From the NCBI GenBank assembly GCA_026986005.1, contig JALSPK010000042.1:1-54787 (forward strand): DNA of 54,787 nucleotides. The letters run 5' to 3'. Of this stretch, positions 1 through 8,340 are shown piece by piece (the stretch's first letter is position 1; each line of letters starts with the position of its first letter). Position numbers and translations under genes: made by a program. The notes under the pieces were generated by a model. It ran no database searches. It saw nothing but the letters and a program-made list of their open reading frames with translations, and was not told the DNA's origin. The DNA comes from Saprospiraceae bacterium. Its GTDB lineage: Bacteria > Bacteroidota > Bacteroidia > Chitinophagales > Saprospiraceae.

Positions 1-498
1 TTAACAGGCGATGGAGTAATATGGGGAACAACTAAAAATTTCAGAGTAGATTACCCTACAAGGTCTGATAAAGATATAGTTTATGCAAGCCTCGAAGGTC
101 CTGAAGCTGCTGCTTATATCAGAGGTACCGCAAAACTGGAAAACGGAAGGGTTTTTGTAAAATTTCCTGAGCACTACCGGTTAATAGCAAATGCCAAAAC
201 TATGACTGTGATTCTAACGCCTCAATATTCTAAAACATTTGGTTTGGCGGTTGTCGAGAAAACAGAGGAAGGTTTTAGAGTTGAAGAATTGATGGATGGA
301 AAAGGAAGTTTTTCATTTGATTGGGAAGTTAAATGTGTTAGGAAGGGACAGGAAAATTTTAAGGTAATAAGAGATAAACTACAAAGCCGGTTACATTCTA
401 ATAAAAAACAAATAAAAAGAAATACATTTTCACATAAGTATGATAATAACAATATAATTTACAGAAATATGATTAAAAAAAATCATAAAAGTTTCTAA
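1..498 (+). CDS. C-terminal part of a surface/fibre-like protein (5' end outside window)
   Basis: The reading frame is open from the first base, so the gene starts upstream of the window. The visible 165 residues include ASLEGPEAAAYIRGTAKL, then KFPEHYRL, then a stretch reading GLAVVEKTEEGFRVEEL. This block resembles the conserved C-terminal region found in many secreted or fibre-like proteins of Bacteroidota and other bacteria, where it follows repeats or a trimeric stalk; that is recollection of a pattern, not a search result. The last 40 residues are Lys/Asn-rich, look unstructured, and do not resemble a T9SS domain. An internal Met at position 202 could be mistaken for a start, but the conserved block begins before it. 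An inverted repeat follows the stop codon. No enzymatic function can be assigned. Confidence 0.6.
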   Translation, partial: LTGDGVIWGTTKNFRVDYPTRSDKDIVYASLEGPEAAAYIRGTAKLENGRVFVKFPEHYRLIANAKTMTVILTPQYSKTFGLAVVEKTEEGFRVEELMDGKGSFSFDWEVKCVRKGQENFKVIRDKLQSRLHSNKKQIKRNTFSHKYDNNNIIYRNMIKKNHKSF

Positions 499-508
499 AT
501 GGCAACTT

Positions 509-551
509 CTCAGGTAGAGTAATTTTGAGGTAAAAAATAACTCTACCTGAG
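509..551 (+). terminator. Inverted repeat after the partial first gene
   Basis: Perfect 12-bp arms (CTCAGGTAGAGT and its complement) at 509-520 and 540-551 enclose a 19-base loop, 11 bases after the stop codon of the first gene. There is no clean T-tract after it, so it may act as a transcript-end stabiliser instead of a strict Rho-independent terminator. Confidence 0.5.
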
Positions 552-646
552 TAAATATAAAAAATTCATATAAGAGCGAAGAGGTTTCATATATACGGGA
601 ATTTTGAAATAGCTTCATTTTTAATATATTACAAAACTTTAAACAC

Positions 647-1561
647 ATGAAAACTAAAAGTAAATTATCATTAGCATTAATATTTATTTTGATAATATCC
701 TCAAAGGGTATTTCACAAGACTATAGTGGTTTCGACCTACTTGCGCATTATACACTTATAAACACAAAGGCTGATAAAACAGGCTATTCTGAAGATATTG
801 TTCTGGAAAATATTGCTTTTCACGGTGAAGACGGTATTTATAGCGATGGCGCACATTATTCAGATTCCGTTGGATATAAATACCTTACAACTCCTTCAAT
901 GCCTGATTGGAATTATAGTAAAATAGCAGCTAGTATTGAGTTTAAAACTGTAGATTCAAGTTTTAGTTGTCCTGTAATTGTTTTTGGTAGCTCATACAGA
1001 TGCTTTGGAGCATGGATTAATAATTACGGTATGGAAATGATTTATAATGATGAATTTGGTGATAATTATAAACATGTATCATCAAATACTTGGCACAAAT
1101 TGGATTTGATTTATAGTGATTCCATTGGTAAAATATATCTCGACGGGACATTGGTAGATTCCTTAAAATTTGCTATAAACTATGGAGGATATGATTCGGA
1201 AAAAGCAATTTTTAATTATTTCGGAGGTAATGGTATTGCATTTAAGGGTTATCTTCGCAATCTTAAAGTATATAGTACCAAAACAACCGCTATTAAAAAT
1301 ATATTAAATAGTGATAAATCCGATATAGATGTATACCCAAATCCAAATAATGGAAATTTCACAATTGATTTTAAACAAAAAATTCCGGAAGTATGTACAG
1401 TTCAACTTATTAACCGGAATGGAATAGTCCTTATCCCAAATTTTACAATTTTAGATGATAGAATTAGTATAATGACGAAAGGATTAAATCCCGGAGTTTA
1501 TTTTGTTAAAATAGGCAGTAAAAAAAGGATATTAGCTAATGAAAAAATAGTTATTAGATAA
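647..1561 (+). CDS. T9SS type A cargo with LamG-like domain
   Basis: A 304-residue exported protein. Residues 1-24 form a signal peptide (Lys-rich start, hydrophobic core, cleavage after GISQ). Residues about 30-215 look like a concanavalin/LamG-type beta-sandwich: aromatic, Gly-rich strands and a segment ending near FKGYLRNLKVYS, typical of the LamG_3 fold. Residues about 228-304 are a T9SS type A sorting domain, with VYPNPNNGNF, GLNPGVYFVKI and a basic end. The protein should be exported by Sec, moved across the outer membrane by T9SS and attached to or released from the cell surface. LamG domains commonly bind glycans, but the ligand here is unknown. It stands alone, with a short barrel remnant convergent to it downstream. 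Confidence 0.8.
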   Translation: MKTKSKLSLALIFILIISSKGISQDYSGFDLLAHYTLINTKADKTGYSEDIVLENIAFHGEDGIYSDGAHYSDSVGYKYLTTPSMPDWNYSKIAASIEFKTVDSSFSCPVIVFGSSYRCFGAWINNYGMEMIYNDEFGDNYKHVSSNTWHKLDLIYSDSIGKIYLDGTLVDSLKFAINYGGYDSEKAIFNYFGGNGIAFKGYLRNLKVYSTKTTAIKNILNSDKSDIDVYPNPNNGNFTIDFKQKIPEVCTVQLINRNGIVLIPNFTILDDRISIMTKGLNPGVYFVKIGSKKRILANEKIVIR

Positions 1562-1594
1562 CTATGGGTAATTCTTTTTAATTTAATGAAATTT

Positions 1595-1924
1595 TTAAAA
1601 TTTATAAGCTATATATGCCTGAAAATTTTTATAGAAAAAATCGATAAATGAGCTACTTTGACCTTTTGAAATTGATCTGGCAAAAACAAGATAGCCCGGT
1701 TGTAAACCAATTTCAATATTCAGACCTTTTACCGGATTATATCCTAATATTACCGACATATTCAAATAATCCGGAAAAAGTGTATAAGATTCTGTAAGTG
1801 TAGTAGCCGATGAACTACTTCCTTTATCCGAATAAATTAATTCTGCTTTTACATAGATATTATTTTTAACAGGTAAATCGGCAAAAACCCCAAAATGGTA
1901 TCCTGTTTTAAACTCCGGAGACAC
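1595..1924 (-). pseudogene. N-terminally truncated outer-membrane beta-barrel (PorT/OMP_b-brl type)
   Basis: 109 residues that read as the C-terminal part of a small beta-barrel: alternating strands such as GYHFGVFADLPVKNNIY, YVKAELIYSDKG and LNIEIGLQPGYLVFA, ending in Phe after YIAYK as barrels do. There is no signal peptide and no N-terminal strands. The only start in frame is GTG at 1924, just after the stop of the upstream TPR lipoprotein. The frame stays open a little way upstream (NVEEDRKLTYVSPEFK) inside the 3' end of that gene before meeting a TGA. The missing front end suggests a deletion that joined the rest of a barrel gene to the end of its neighbour. It could be translated by coupling, but without export signals it should not reach the membrane. 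Confidence 0.6.
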
Positions 1925-1929
1925 ATAAG

Positions 1930-2922
1930 TTAATTTTCTATCTTCTTCAACATTTGTTTTGCTTCCTCATAGTCTGGGTTAAGCTTTAGTGCTTGTTCAA
2001 AATCAAGTTTTGCAGCCTTATTATTTTTTTCCAAATAATGGGTGAAACCTCTGTAATAATATCCCTTTGGGTTAGTTTTTGCAATATTTACCGTAATATT
2101 AAAATTGTCAAACGCTTTTTTTAATGAATCTTGCTTAAGGTATATGATACCCGAATTCAGATAAGATGCAATATAAGAATGATCAATTAGGATAATCTTC
2201 TTGTATGTGTCCAAAGCTTGTTGCAATTTACCATTATTTTGGTAGTAAAAAGCAAGATAATGCAAGGCTTCTACATTATCTTTGTCTATCAATAATGCAT
2301 TTTTATAATAGGTTTCTGCGGTGCTGTCATTTTGTTCCTCTGCCATTTTTCCCAATTGAAGCCAAGCATCAATATGTTCCGGATTGTTTTCAACGGCAGT
2401 AAGGAAACTGTTTTTTGCTTTACCTAATTGATTCATTTCTTTAAAATTGACACCTAGCATAAAATATGCTTCCGGATTATCCGGAGATAGATAAAGTATA
2501 CTGTTAATTGTGTTTATAGATTTTTCATAATTTTTTACAATGAAATAAAATTCGGACAATTTCAACAAACTGGGAATTCTTTCGGGATACAGCATTACTA
2601 CTTTTTCCATAGTGTTGATAGCATATCTGGATTCTGCATTATCCAAATAATAATCAGCTAAAGAATGGTAGTAGACAGGATTCAAAGAATCTAGTTTTAA
2701 TACTTTTTTCATATCTAGAATAGCCTTGATGTATTTTTCATTTTTGTTAAAATATTTTGCTCTTTCATATAGTAGCTTTACATCGTTGGGAGAAGCTTCT
2801 ATAAGTTTATTCAACTGTTCCAATGTGGGGTCGGATGAGATAACTACTTTTTTATTTTCCTTATCATTTTTACACGAAAATATAGAAATTAAAACAATTA
2901 ACGAGATTAAAAAAATTTTCAT
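1930..2922 (-). CDS. TPR-repeat lipoprotein
   Basis: 330 residues. The N-terminus (MKIFLISLIVLISIFSC) is a lipoprotein signal with Cys17 as the lipidated residue, so the mature protein is anchored in the periplasm or outer membrane. The rest is about eight tetratricopeptide repeats; typical pieces are DPTLEQLNKLIEASPND, YHSLADYYLDNAE, EAYFMLGVNFKEMNQLGKA and GYYYRGFTHYLEKNNKAA. TPR solenoids hold protein partners; no partner is evident here. It stands alone, apart from the barrel remnant that begins 5 bases after its stop codon. Divergent from the glycoside hydrolase gene at 3204; the space between holds a terminal-repeat relic. Confidence 0.8.
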   Translation of the reverse strand: MKIFLISLIVLISIFSCKNDKENKKVVISSDPTLEQLNKLIEASPNDVKLLYERAKYFNKNEKYIKAILDMKKVLKLDSLNPVYYHSLADYYLDNAESRYAINTMEKVVMLYPERIPSLLKLSEFYFIVKNYEKSINTINSILYLSPDNPEAYFMLGVNFKEMNQLGKAKNSFLTAVENNPEHIDAWLQLGKMAEEQNDSTAETYYKNALLIDKDNVEALHYLAFYYQNNGKLQQALDTYKKIILIDHSYIASYLNSGIIYLKQDSLKKAFDNFNITVNIAKTNPKGYYYRGFTHYLEKNNKAAKLDFEQALKLNPDYEEAKQMLKKIEN

Positions 2923-3019
2923 TTGTTATAGTTTTTAAAGTATAAATAACAAGAAAAAACAACTTCCTCATTTGAATAATAATCTTTTCTTGTTTAAAAA
3001 AAAATTGCTAAGCAACCAT

Positions 3020-3054
3020 TTTTTACAAATCAAGCACTTTATGGACAGAAACTA
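3020..3054 (-). repeat. Terminal-repeat relic, copy 1
   Basis: The minus strand reads TAGTTTCTGTCCATAAAGTG and then CTTGATTTGT, differing from the outer end of the copy at 30965-31080 at only a few positions. Other copies lie at 23961, 33935 and 50897. Similarity fades after about 35 bases. The rest of the 2923-3194 gap is AT-rich with no gene. Confidence 0.6.
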
Positions 3055-3203
3055 AATATTTTCTATACACAAAAATCCATAGGTACTTATTATAATACAA
3101 ACGAAATTATGCAATTTTATGTTTAAATAATGCTATATTTGATATTATATTATATTTTTATTTTTAAAATCGTTTAATTACTTCCTTATAATCTTTGATT
3201 TAT

Positions 3204-5915
3204 ATGATAGCTAGAGCTTATTTTTTTATACTGCTTTTTTTAATTTCATCGGGGCTTGTTTCACAAAATAATCCTACAGATGAGCTTAGGTCTGCTTGGG
3301 TAGCGACGGTATCAAACCTCGATTGGCCAAACTCGTGGGATAAAGGAAATGTTGATGCACAAAAGCAATCATTTATTGATCTTATAGAGTCTTTGCAGGA
3401 AGTAAATATAAACACAATATTTTTTCAAGTAAGAACTGAATGTGATGCTTTTTACAACTCTGACTACGAACCTTGGTCTAGATATTTGACAGGTACACAG
3501 GGCAAGTATCCCGGATATGACCCCTTGAAATTTGCAATAGAAGCCTGTCATGATAGGGGCATTGAACTACACGTATGGCTCAATCCATATCGTATAAATA
3601 CTTCAAAATTTGATAATGATAATTATTATGACACTAAACATGTATACAAAAAACATCCGGAATGGGCGATAGAATATTCCGATGGAAAAAAAATCTTAAA
3701 TCCGGGTTTACCGCAGGTTCAGCTTTACATAAAAAAGGTAGCAGGCGATATTATCAATAAATATGATATTGACGGTATTCATTTTGATGATTACTTTTAT
3801 GCATATGGAGGAACTCCGGAAGAGTTGGATAGACAAACATATCTTACATATGGAGAAGAGTATTCCAATATAGGAGATTTTAGACGTGGGAGCATAAATA
3901 AAATGATACAAAATGTAATGGATACCATATATACTACAAAGCCATATTTAAGATATGGAGTAAGTCCTTTTGGGATTTATGGAAACGGTATGAATCCTTC
4001 CGGAATTACGGGTTTAGACGCCTATAATGTGATTTATTGCGACCCTATAGAATGGTTAAAACAAGGTAGTGTAGATTATATAAATCCTCAATTGTATTGG
4101 ACTACCGGAGGATTTCAGGATTTTGGAAAATTGCTTCCTTGGTGGGCAGGTTGGGCAGATCAATATAACAGGGATGTTTATGCAGGACATGGTATTTACA
4201 GGTTAGATGATTATCCGGTTGCTTCATTTCATGATTTCAATCTTCATGAATACAAAGAGTATTTTAATCTCTCTAAAACAGAAATGTTAAGACTTGGAGG
4301 CTGGAGTTTGGAGGAAGTGATAAAGCAAATTAATATCGTAAGACAAAATAGAGCCAAAAATGCTAAAGGAAGTGTTTTTTTCAGAGCTAAAGATTTTGAC
4401 AGAGTATACGGTCTCAAAAATTTTATAGTAAAAAATGCTTACAAATATAAAACTTTATTGCCAAATCAATATTGGAAAAACTCGCCAAAACCCGAGAAAG
4501 TTACCAATATCAGATATGAGAAAGTCCCAAATAAACCATTCTATAGAATAGTATGGGATAATGGAGATACATTGAGTCGATATGCCATTTATAATACTAA
4601 AATATCGGATATCGCTAAACCGGAAAATCTTCTTGATATTACATTTGATAATTACTATATTCCTCCTTCTGATACTGTTTATGATGGAATGTCAATCGGA
4701 ATAGTCAAGATTGATAGATTTTGGAAAACAGGAGATATAAGTACTTCTTTTGATATCCCAAAGCCTGATATCCCGGAACTTATTTTTCCGGCAGATAATT
4801 ATATTAACTTAACCCGGGATGATGTTTTTAGATGGAAATCTAGCAAATATGCCGGTAGCTATGAAATTGAATTTTCAAAGGATATAGGATTTAATAATAT
4901 ATTAAATTCATTTTTCGGAAATGCGACCGAATTAGAATCAGATAAGCTAACCCTAAGTGGTGAAGAGTATTATTTTTGGAGAGTACGTGCATCAAATATT
5001 GCAGGTTATAGTGACTTTTCCGCTATTAGAAAAATGAAAACGGGTTTTCCTAAAACACCAAATATTACATATCCTGAGTACGATGAAAAAAACATATCCC
5101 TGAATTTAGAAATAAAATACAACGCTAGTTCCGGTACTGATTCTATTCATTTACAATTGTCAAAAATCAATTCAAAATTTGAATTAATAAATATTAAAGT
5201 AGATACTATTTTAAAAAAATCAGATGCTTTTACTTTTGTAGATAAATTGGATAAATACTCTGTTTATTTTGTTAGGATAAGATCTAAAAACGACTTTGGA
5301 TACAGCAATTGGAGTGAAGTAATAAAATTCAAAACACTTATGCCTGTACCCGAAAAAACAGAGATTGTACAGCCAAAAAATAATTCCGGTATAGATGAAA
5401 ATAGTGATAAAGTAGATTTTTTGTGGACAAAAGCCGTGAATGCATCATACTATAAATTTCAGATTTCAGAATATGAGGATTTTTCAAATCCGGTAAAAGA
5501 TGACAATGTTTTTACCGGACTTAAATATATTTATCATAATCCACCGGTGAAGAAATGGATGTACGCACGAGTAGCAGGTAAAAATATTGGAGGGCTTGGG
5601 GTATGGTCTGACCCGATTCATTTTATATTGGACAATTCGGTTGATGTAAGTGATTTAAACAATATGCTACCTACTGTTTTTGTTTTCCCCAATCCAAGTG
5701 ATAATATTTTTAAAATTAAACTAAATAAAAAGTTTAAACTAATAAATGTTGATTTGCTTTCTGCAACAGGCTCTATACTTTTTAATAAAACTGTCGCGTC
5801 ATATCCAAATAGCAAAGTATTATCTTTTGATATAAAACAATTCATTTGTCGGCCTTGTTTTATTAGAGTAACTACAAATAAATTTACAAAAACAATCAAA
5901 TTAATTAAAAAATAA
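3204..5915 (+). CDS. GHL10-type glycoside hydrolase with FN3-like repeats and T9SS domain
   Basis: About 903 residues from ATG 3204 (a TTG at 3195 is also in frame, but the ATG is better placed before the signal peptide ending SGLVSQ). Residues about 27-420 are the family 10-like glycosyl hydrolase domain (DUF187/GHL10, as in E. coli DigH and B. subtilis YngK): ELRSAWVATVSNLDWPNSW, FFQVRTECDAFY, HVWLNPYRIN, DGIHFDDYFYAYGG and DYINPQLYWT. DigH acts on denuded peptidoglycan glycan strands; a cell-wall or glycan substrate is an inference here. Residues about 440-810 hold three or four fibronectin III-like modules (FRWKSSKYAGSYEIEFS, FLWTKAVNASYYKFQIS). Residues about 825-906 are a T9SS type A sorting domain (VFPNPSDNIFKI). 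The usual GxY motif near the end is altered to CRPCFIRV, with two Cys. The next gene starts 3 bases after the stop. Confidence 0.85.
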   Translation: MIARAYFFILLFLISSGLVSQNNPTDELRSAWVATVSNLDWPNSWDKGNVDAQKQSFIDLIESLQEVNINTIFFQVRTECDAFYNSDYEPWSRYLTGTQGKYPGYDPLKFAIEACHDRGIELHVWLNPYRINTSKFDNDNYYDTKHVYKKHPEWAIEYSDGKKILNPGLPQVQLYIKKVAGDIINKYDIDGIHFDDYFYAYGGTPEELDRQTYLTYGEEYSNIGDFRRGSINKMIQNVMDTIYTTKPYLRYGVSPFGIYGNGMNPSGITGLDAYNVIYCDPIEWLKQGSVDYINPQLYWTTGGFQDFGKLLPWWAGWADQYNRDVYAGHGIYRLDDYPVASFHDFNLHEYKEYFNLSKTEMLRLGGWSLEEVIKQINIVRQNRAKNAKGSVFFRAKDFDRVYGLKNFIVKNAYKYKTLLPNQYWKNSPKPEKVTNIRYEKVPNKPFYRIVWDNGDTLSRYAIYNTKISDIAKPENLLDITFDNYYIPPSDTVYDGMSIGIVKIDRFWKTGDISTSFDIPKPDIPELIFPADNYINLTRDDVFRWKSSKYAGSYEIEFSKDIGFNNILNSFFGNATELESDKLTLSGEEYYFWRVRASNIAGYSDFSAIRKMKTGFPKTPNITYPEYDEKNISLNLEIKYNASSGTDSIHLQLSKINSKFELINIKVDTILKKSDAFTFVDKLDKYSVYFVRIRSKNDFGYSNWSEVIKFKTLMPVPEKTEIVQPKNNSGIDENSDKVDFLWTKAVNASYYKFQISEYEDFSNPVKDDNVFTGLKYIYHNPPVKKWMYARVAGKNIGGLGVWSDPIHFILDNSVDVSDLNNMLPTVFVFPNPSDNIFKIKLNKKFKLINVDLLSATGSILFNKTVASYPNSKVLSFDIKQFICRPCFIRVTTNKFTKTIKLIKK

Positions 5916-5918
5916 TAT

Positions 5919-6341
5919 ATGGAATCAGTTTTGCTACACACACACTCCGGACTACGATGGATTTTTATCCTACTGGTAATCTTTGCTCTTCTTAGGGATA
6001 ATAGCGCTGCTCCTGACAAGAAAACAATGGATATACCTCTTTATACACTAATAGTTTTCGGTATGCAAATACTCCTAGGCTTAGGCTTGTATTTTATAAG
6101 TCACAATGTTAGTTTTGAATCAGGGTTTATGAAAGACTCCCAACTTAGATTTTTTACCGTGGAACATGCATTTGGTATGCTTCTAGCGTTTATTATAATG
6201 TTATTAGGTTTCAGAAAATCAAAAAAACAACTGTTATCAAAACGCAATAAAACAATAAAACTTTATTATGCGATAGCATTGTTTATAATTATTATCAGTA
6301 TCCCGTGGCCTTTTAGGGGTTTTGGCAATTCATGGTTTTAA
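5919..6341 (+). CDS. Four-helix membrane protein, cytochrome b-like family
   Basis: 140 residues with four predicted membrane helices (about 8-24, 42-60, 82-100, 115-130). It starts MESVLLHTHSGLRW and has conserved-looking histidines in or near helices 1 and 3 (HTHSGLRW, VEHAFGML). Bacteroidota homologues with the LLHSHSGLRW start are generally labelled cytochrome B-like. Haem binding by the His residues is plausible but unproven, and no enzyme partner is next to it. It starts 3 bases after the glycoside hydrolase gene, so it is probably co-transcribed with it although the functions look unrelated. The end, PWPFRGFGNSWF, is characteristic of the family as I recall it. Confidence 0.6.
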   Translation: MESVLLHTHSGLRWIFILLVIFALLRDNSAAPDKKTMDIPLYTLIVFGMQILLGLGLYFISHNVSFESGFMKDSQLRFFTVEHAFGMLLAFIIMLLGFRKSKKQLLSKRNKTIKLYYAIALFIIIISIPWPFRGFGNSWF

Positions 6342-6467
6342 TATTCAAGAACTAATCGGCACAATTATTGTTATTATCCTAAGTTGGATTGTTATTCAAA
6401 GTGATTTGTTTAATGATATGCAGTATTTGCAGTAATAATAAAACTTAGATTTTTTTAAATAGTCAAT

Positions 6468-8333
6468 ATGTTTCCTGAATATGATGTAATAGTGGTCGGA
6501 GCGGGTCATGCAGGTAGTGAAGCTGCCAGCTCAGCTGCAAATATGGGATCAAAGGTTTTACTTATAACAATGAATATGCAAAACATTGCTCAAATGTCTT
6601 GTAACCCCGCAATGGGAGGTGTCGCAAAAGGTCAGATAATAAGGGAAATAGACGCTCTTGGTGGATACTCAGGAATTATTACTGATCATACTATGATACA
6701 ATTTAGAATGCTCAACCTTTCCAAAGGTCCTGCAATGTGGAGTCCAAGAGCACAGAGTGATAGACATGAGTTTTCCAATCTATGGCGCAAAACACTGGAG
6801 TTACAGGAAAATATTGATTTTTGGCAAGATATGGTGACCGGTATTATTGTGAAAAACGGTGTTGCCAAAGGCGTTTATACACAACTGGGTGTTCAAATCA
6901 AGTCAAAATCAGTAATCTTGACAAATGGTACTTTTTTAAATGGAATAATTCATATCGGCGAAAAACAATTTGGAGGCGGAAGAATTCAAGAAAGAGCAGC
7001 CAAAGGACTTACAGAACAGCTAGTAGAATTGGGTTTTGAAGCAGGAAGAATGAAAACAGGAACTCCCCCTAGAATTGATGGTCGAACCATAAACTATAAA
7101 GTGCTTGAAGAGCAACCGGGTGATAAGAATCCCAAGCGATTTTCTTTTACTAATACACCTGAACTGGAAAAACAGATATCGTGTCACATAACTTATACTG
7201 ACACTAAAGTACATGATATATTGAAAACCGGGTTTTTAAAATCACCAATGTTTACCGGTAGAATACAAGGAGTCGGTCCAAGATACTGCCCTTCTATAGA
7301 AGACAAGATAGAAAGGTTTAGTTCAAAAGACAGCCACCAATTATTTATTGAGCCGGAAGGAAGAAATACATACGAAGTTTACTTAAACGGCTTTTCTTCA
7401 TCATTGCCGGAAGATGTGCAATATAAAGCGGTGAGAAATCTAAAAGGTTTTGAAAACGCTAAAATGTTCAGACCGGGTTACGCTATCGAATATGATTATT
7501 TTCCCCCGACTCAATTGACTCATACCCTAGAAACAAAAAGGGTGAAAAACTTGTTTTTTGCAGGGCAAATAAACGGAACTACCGGATATGAAGAGGCTGC
7601 CGGACAAGGACTAATCGCAGGTATAAACGCCCATCTCAAGATAAATAAGAGAGATTCATTTGTACTGAAAAGGGATGAAGCATATATCGGTGTACTGATA
7701 GATGATCTAATCAATAAAGGCACAGACGAACCTTATCGAATGTTTACCTCAAGGGCAGAATATAGAATATTATTGAGGCAAGATAATGCTGATATTCGCC
7801 TTACTCCATTAGCCCACGCGTTGGGAGTGAAAGGTGCTGAAGAAAGAATGATTAAGGTAAATGAAAAATTAAATACGGAACAGGAGATAAGAACATACCT
7901 CAATCAGACTAGTGTCACTCCTGCTGAAATAAATAAATTGTTTGAATCAATATCTTCTTCACCATTGACTCAAAAGGTTAAATTAAACAAGATATTGTTA
8001 AGACCCCATATCAATTTTAATAAATTACGGCGTGCATTGCCTGATTTGGATATGCTTTTAAATGATTATAATGAAGATTATATTGAATATTCGGAGATTA
8101 GTATAAAATATGAAGGCTATATCAAGAAAGAAAAGGAAATGGCTAACAAGATGAACAGATTGGAAGAGATTAAAATTCATCCTGATTTTGATTACCACAA
8201 ACTTCAATCCCTTTCCTATGAAGGAAGAGAAAAATTGATAAAAATAAAACCTGATACCATCGGTCAAGCCAGCCGAATCAGTGGAGTGTCACCCTCTGAT
8301 ATCTCGGTTTTATTAATCTTTATGGGGCGATAA
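6468..8333 (+). CDS. mnmG: tRNA uridine-5-carboxymethylaminomethyl(34) synthesis enzyme MnmG
   Basis: 621 residues, the usual length for MnmG/GidA. With MnmE it installs the cmnm5 group on U34 of tRNAs reading split codon boxes, using FAD, NADH and methylene-THF. The FAD-binding dinucleotide motif is at the N-terminus (VVGAGHAGSEAASSAANMGS), followed by the family signatures SCNPAMGGVAKG and GTPPRID. The second glycine-rich region is FFAGQINGTTGYEEAAGQG, followed by MFTSRAEYRILLRQDNAD. The C-terminal helical domain that binds MnmE and tRNA is complete (GVSPSDISVLLIFMGR). A cytoplasmic housekeeping enzyme with no partner gene nearby; it converges with the macroglobulin gene, whose stop codon is 7 bases from its own. 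Confidence 0.97.
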   Translation: MFPEYDVIVVGAGHAGSEAASSAANMGSKVLLITMNMQNIAQMSCNPAMGGVAKGQIIREIDALGGYSGIITDHTMIQFRMLNLSKGPAMWSPRAQSDRHEFSNLWRKTLELQENIDFWQDMVTGIIVKNGVAKGVYTQLGVQIKSKSVILTNGTFLNGIIHIGEKQFGGGRIQERAAKGLTEQLVELGFEAGRMKTGTPPRIDGRTINYKVLEEQPGDKNPKRFSFTNTPELEKQISCHITYTDTKVHDILKTGFLKSPMFTGRIQGVGPRYCPSIEDKIERFSSKDSHQLFIEPEGRNTYEVYLNGFSSSLPEDVQYKAVRNLKGFENAKMFRPGYAIEYDYFPPTQLTHTLETKRVKNLFFAGQINGTTGYEEAAGQGLIAGINAHLKINKRDSFVLKRDEAYIGVLIDDLINKGTDEPYRMFTSRAEYRILLRQDNADIRLTPLAHALGVKGAEERMIKVNEKLNTEQEIRTYLNQTSVTPAEINKLFESISSSPLTQKVKLNKILLRPHINFNKLRRALPDLDMLLNDYNEDYIEYSEISIKYEGYIKKEKEMANKMNRLEEIKIHPDFDYHKLQSLSYEGREKLIKIKPDTIGQASRISGVSPSDISVLLIFMGR

Positions 8334-8340
8334 ACCAAAA

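Noticed and set aside
6341-6440. Short hydrophobic frame (about 30 codons) between the cytochrome b-like gene and mnmG
   Set aside because: It has no convincing start codon, overlaps the previous gene end, and matches nothing known to me.
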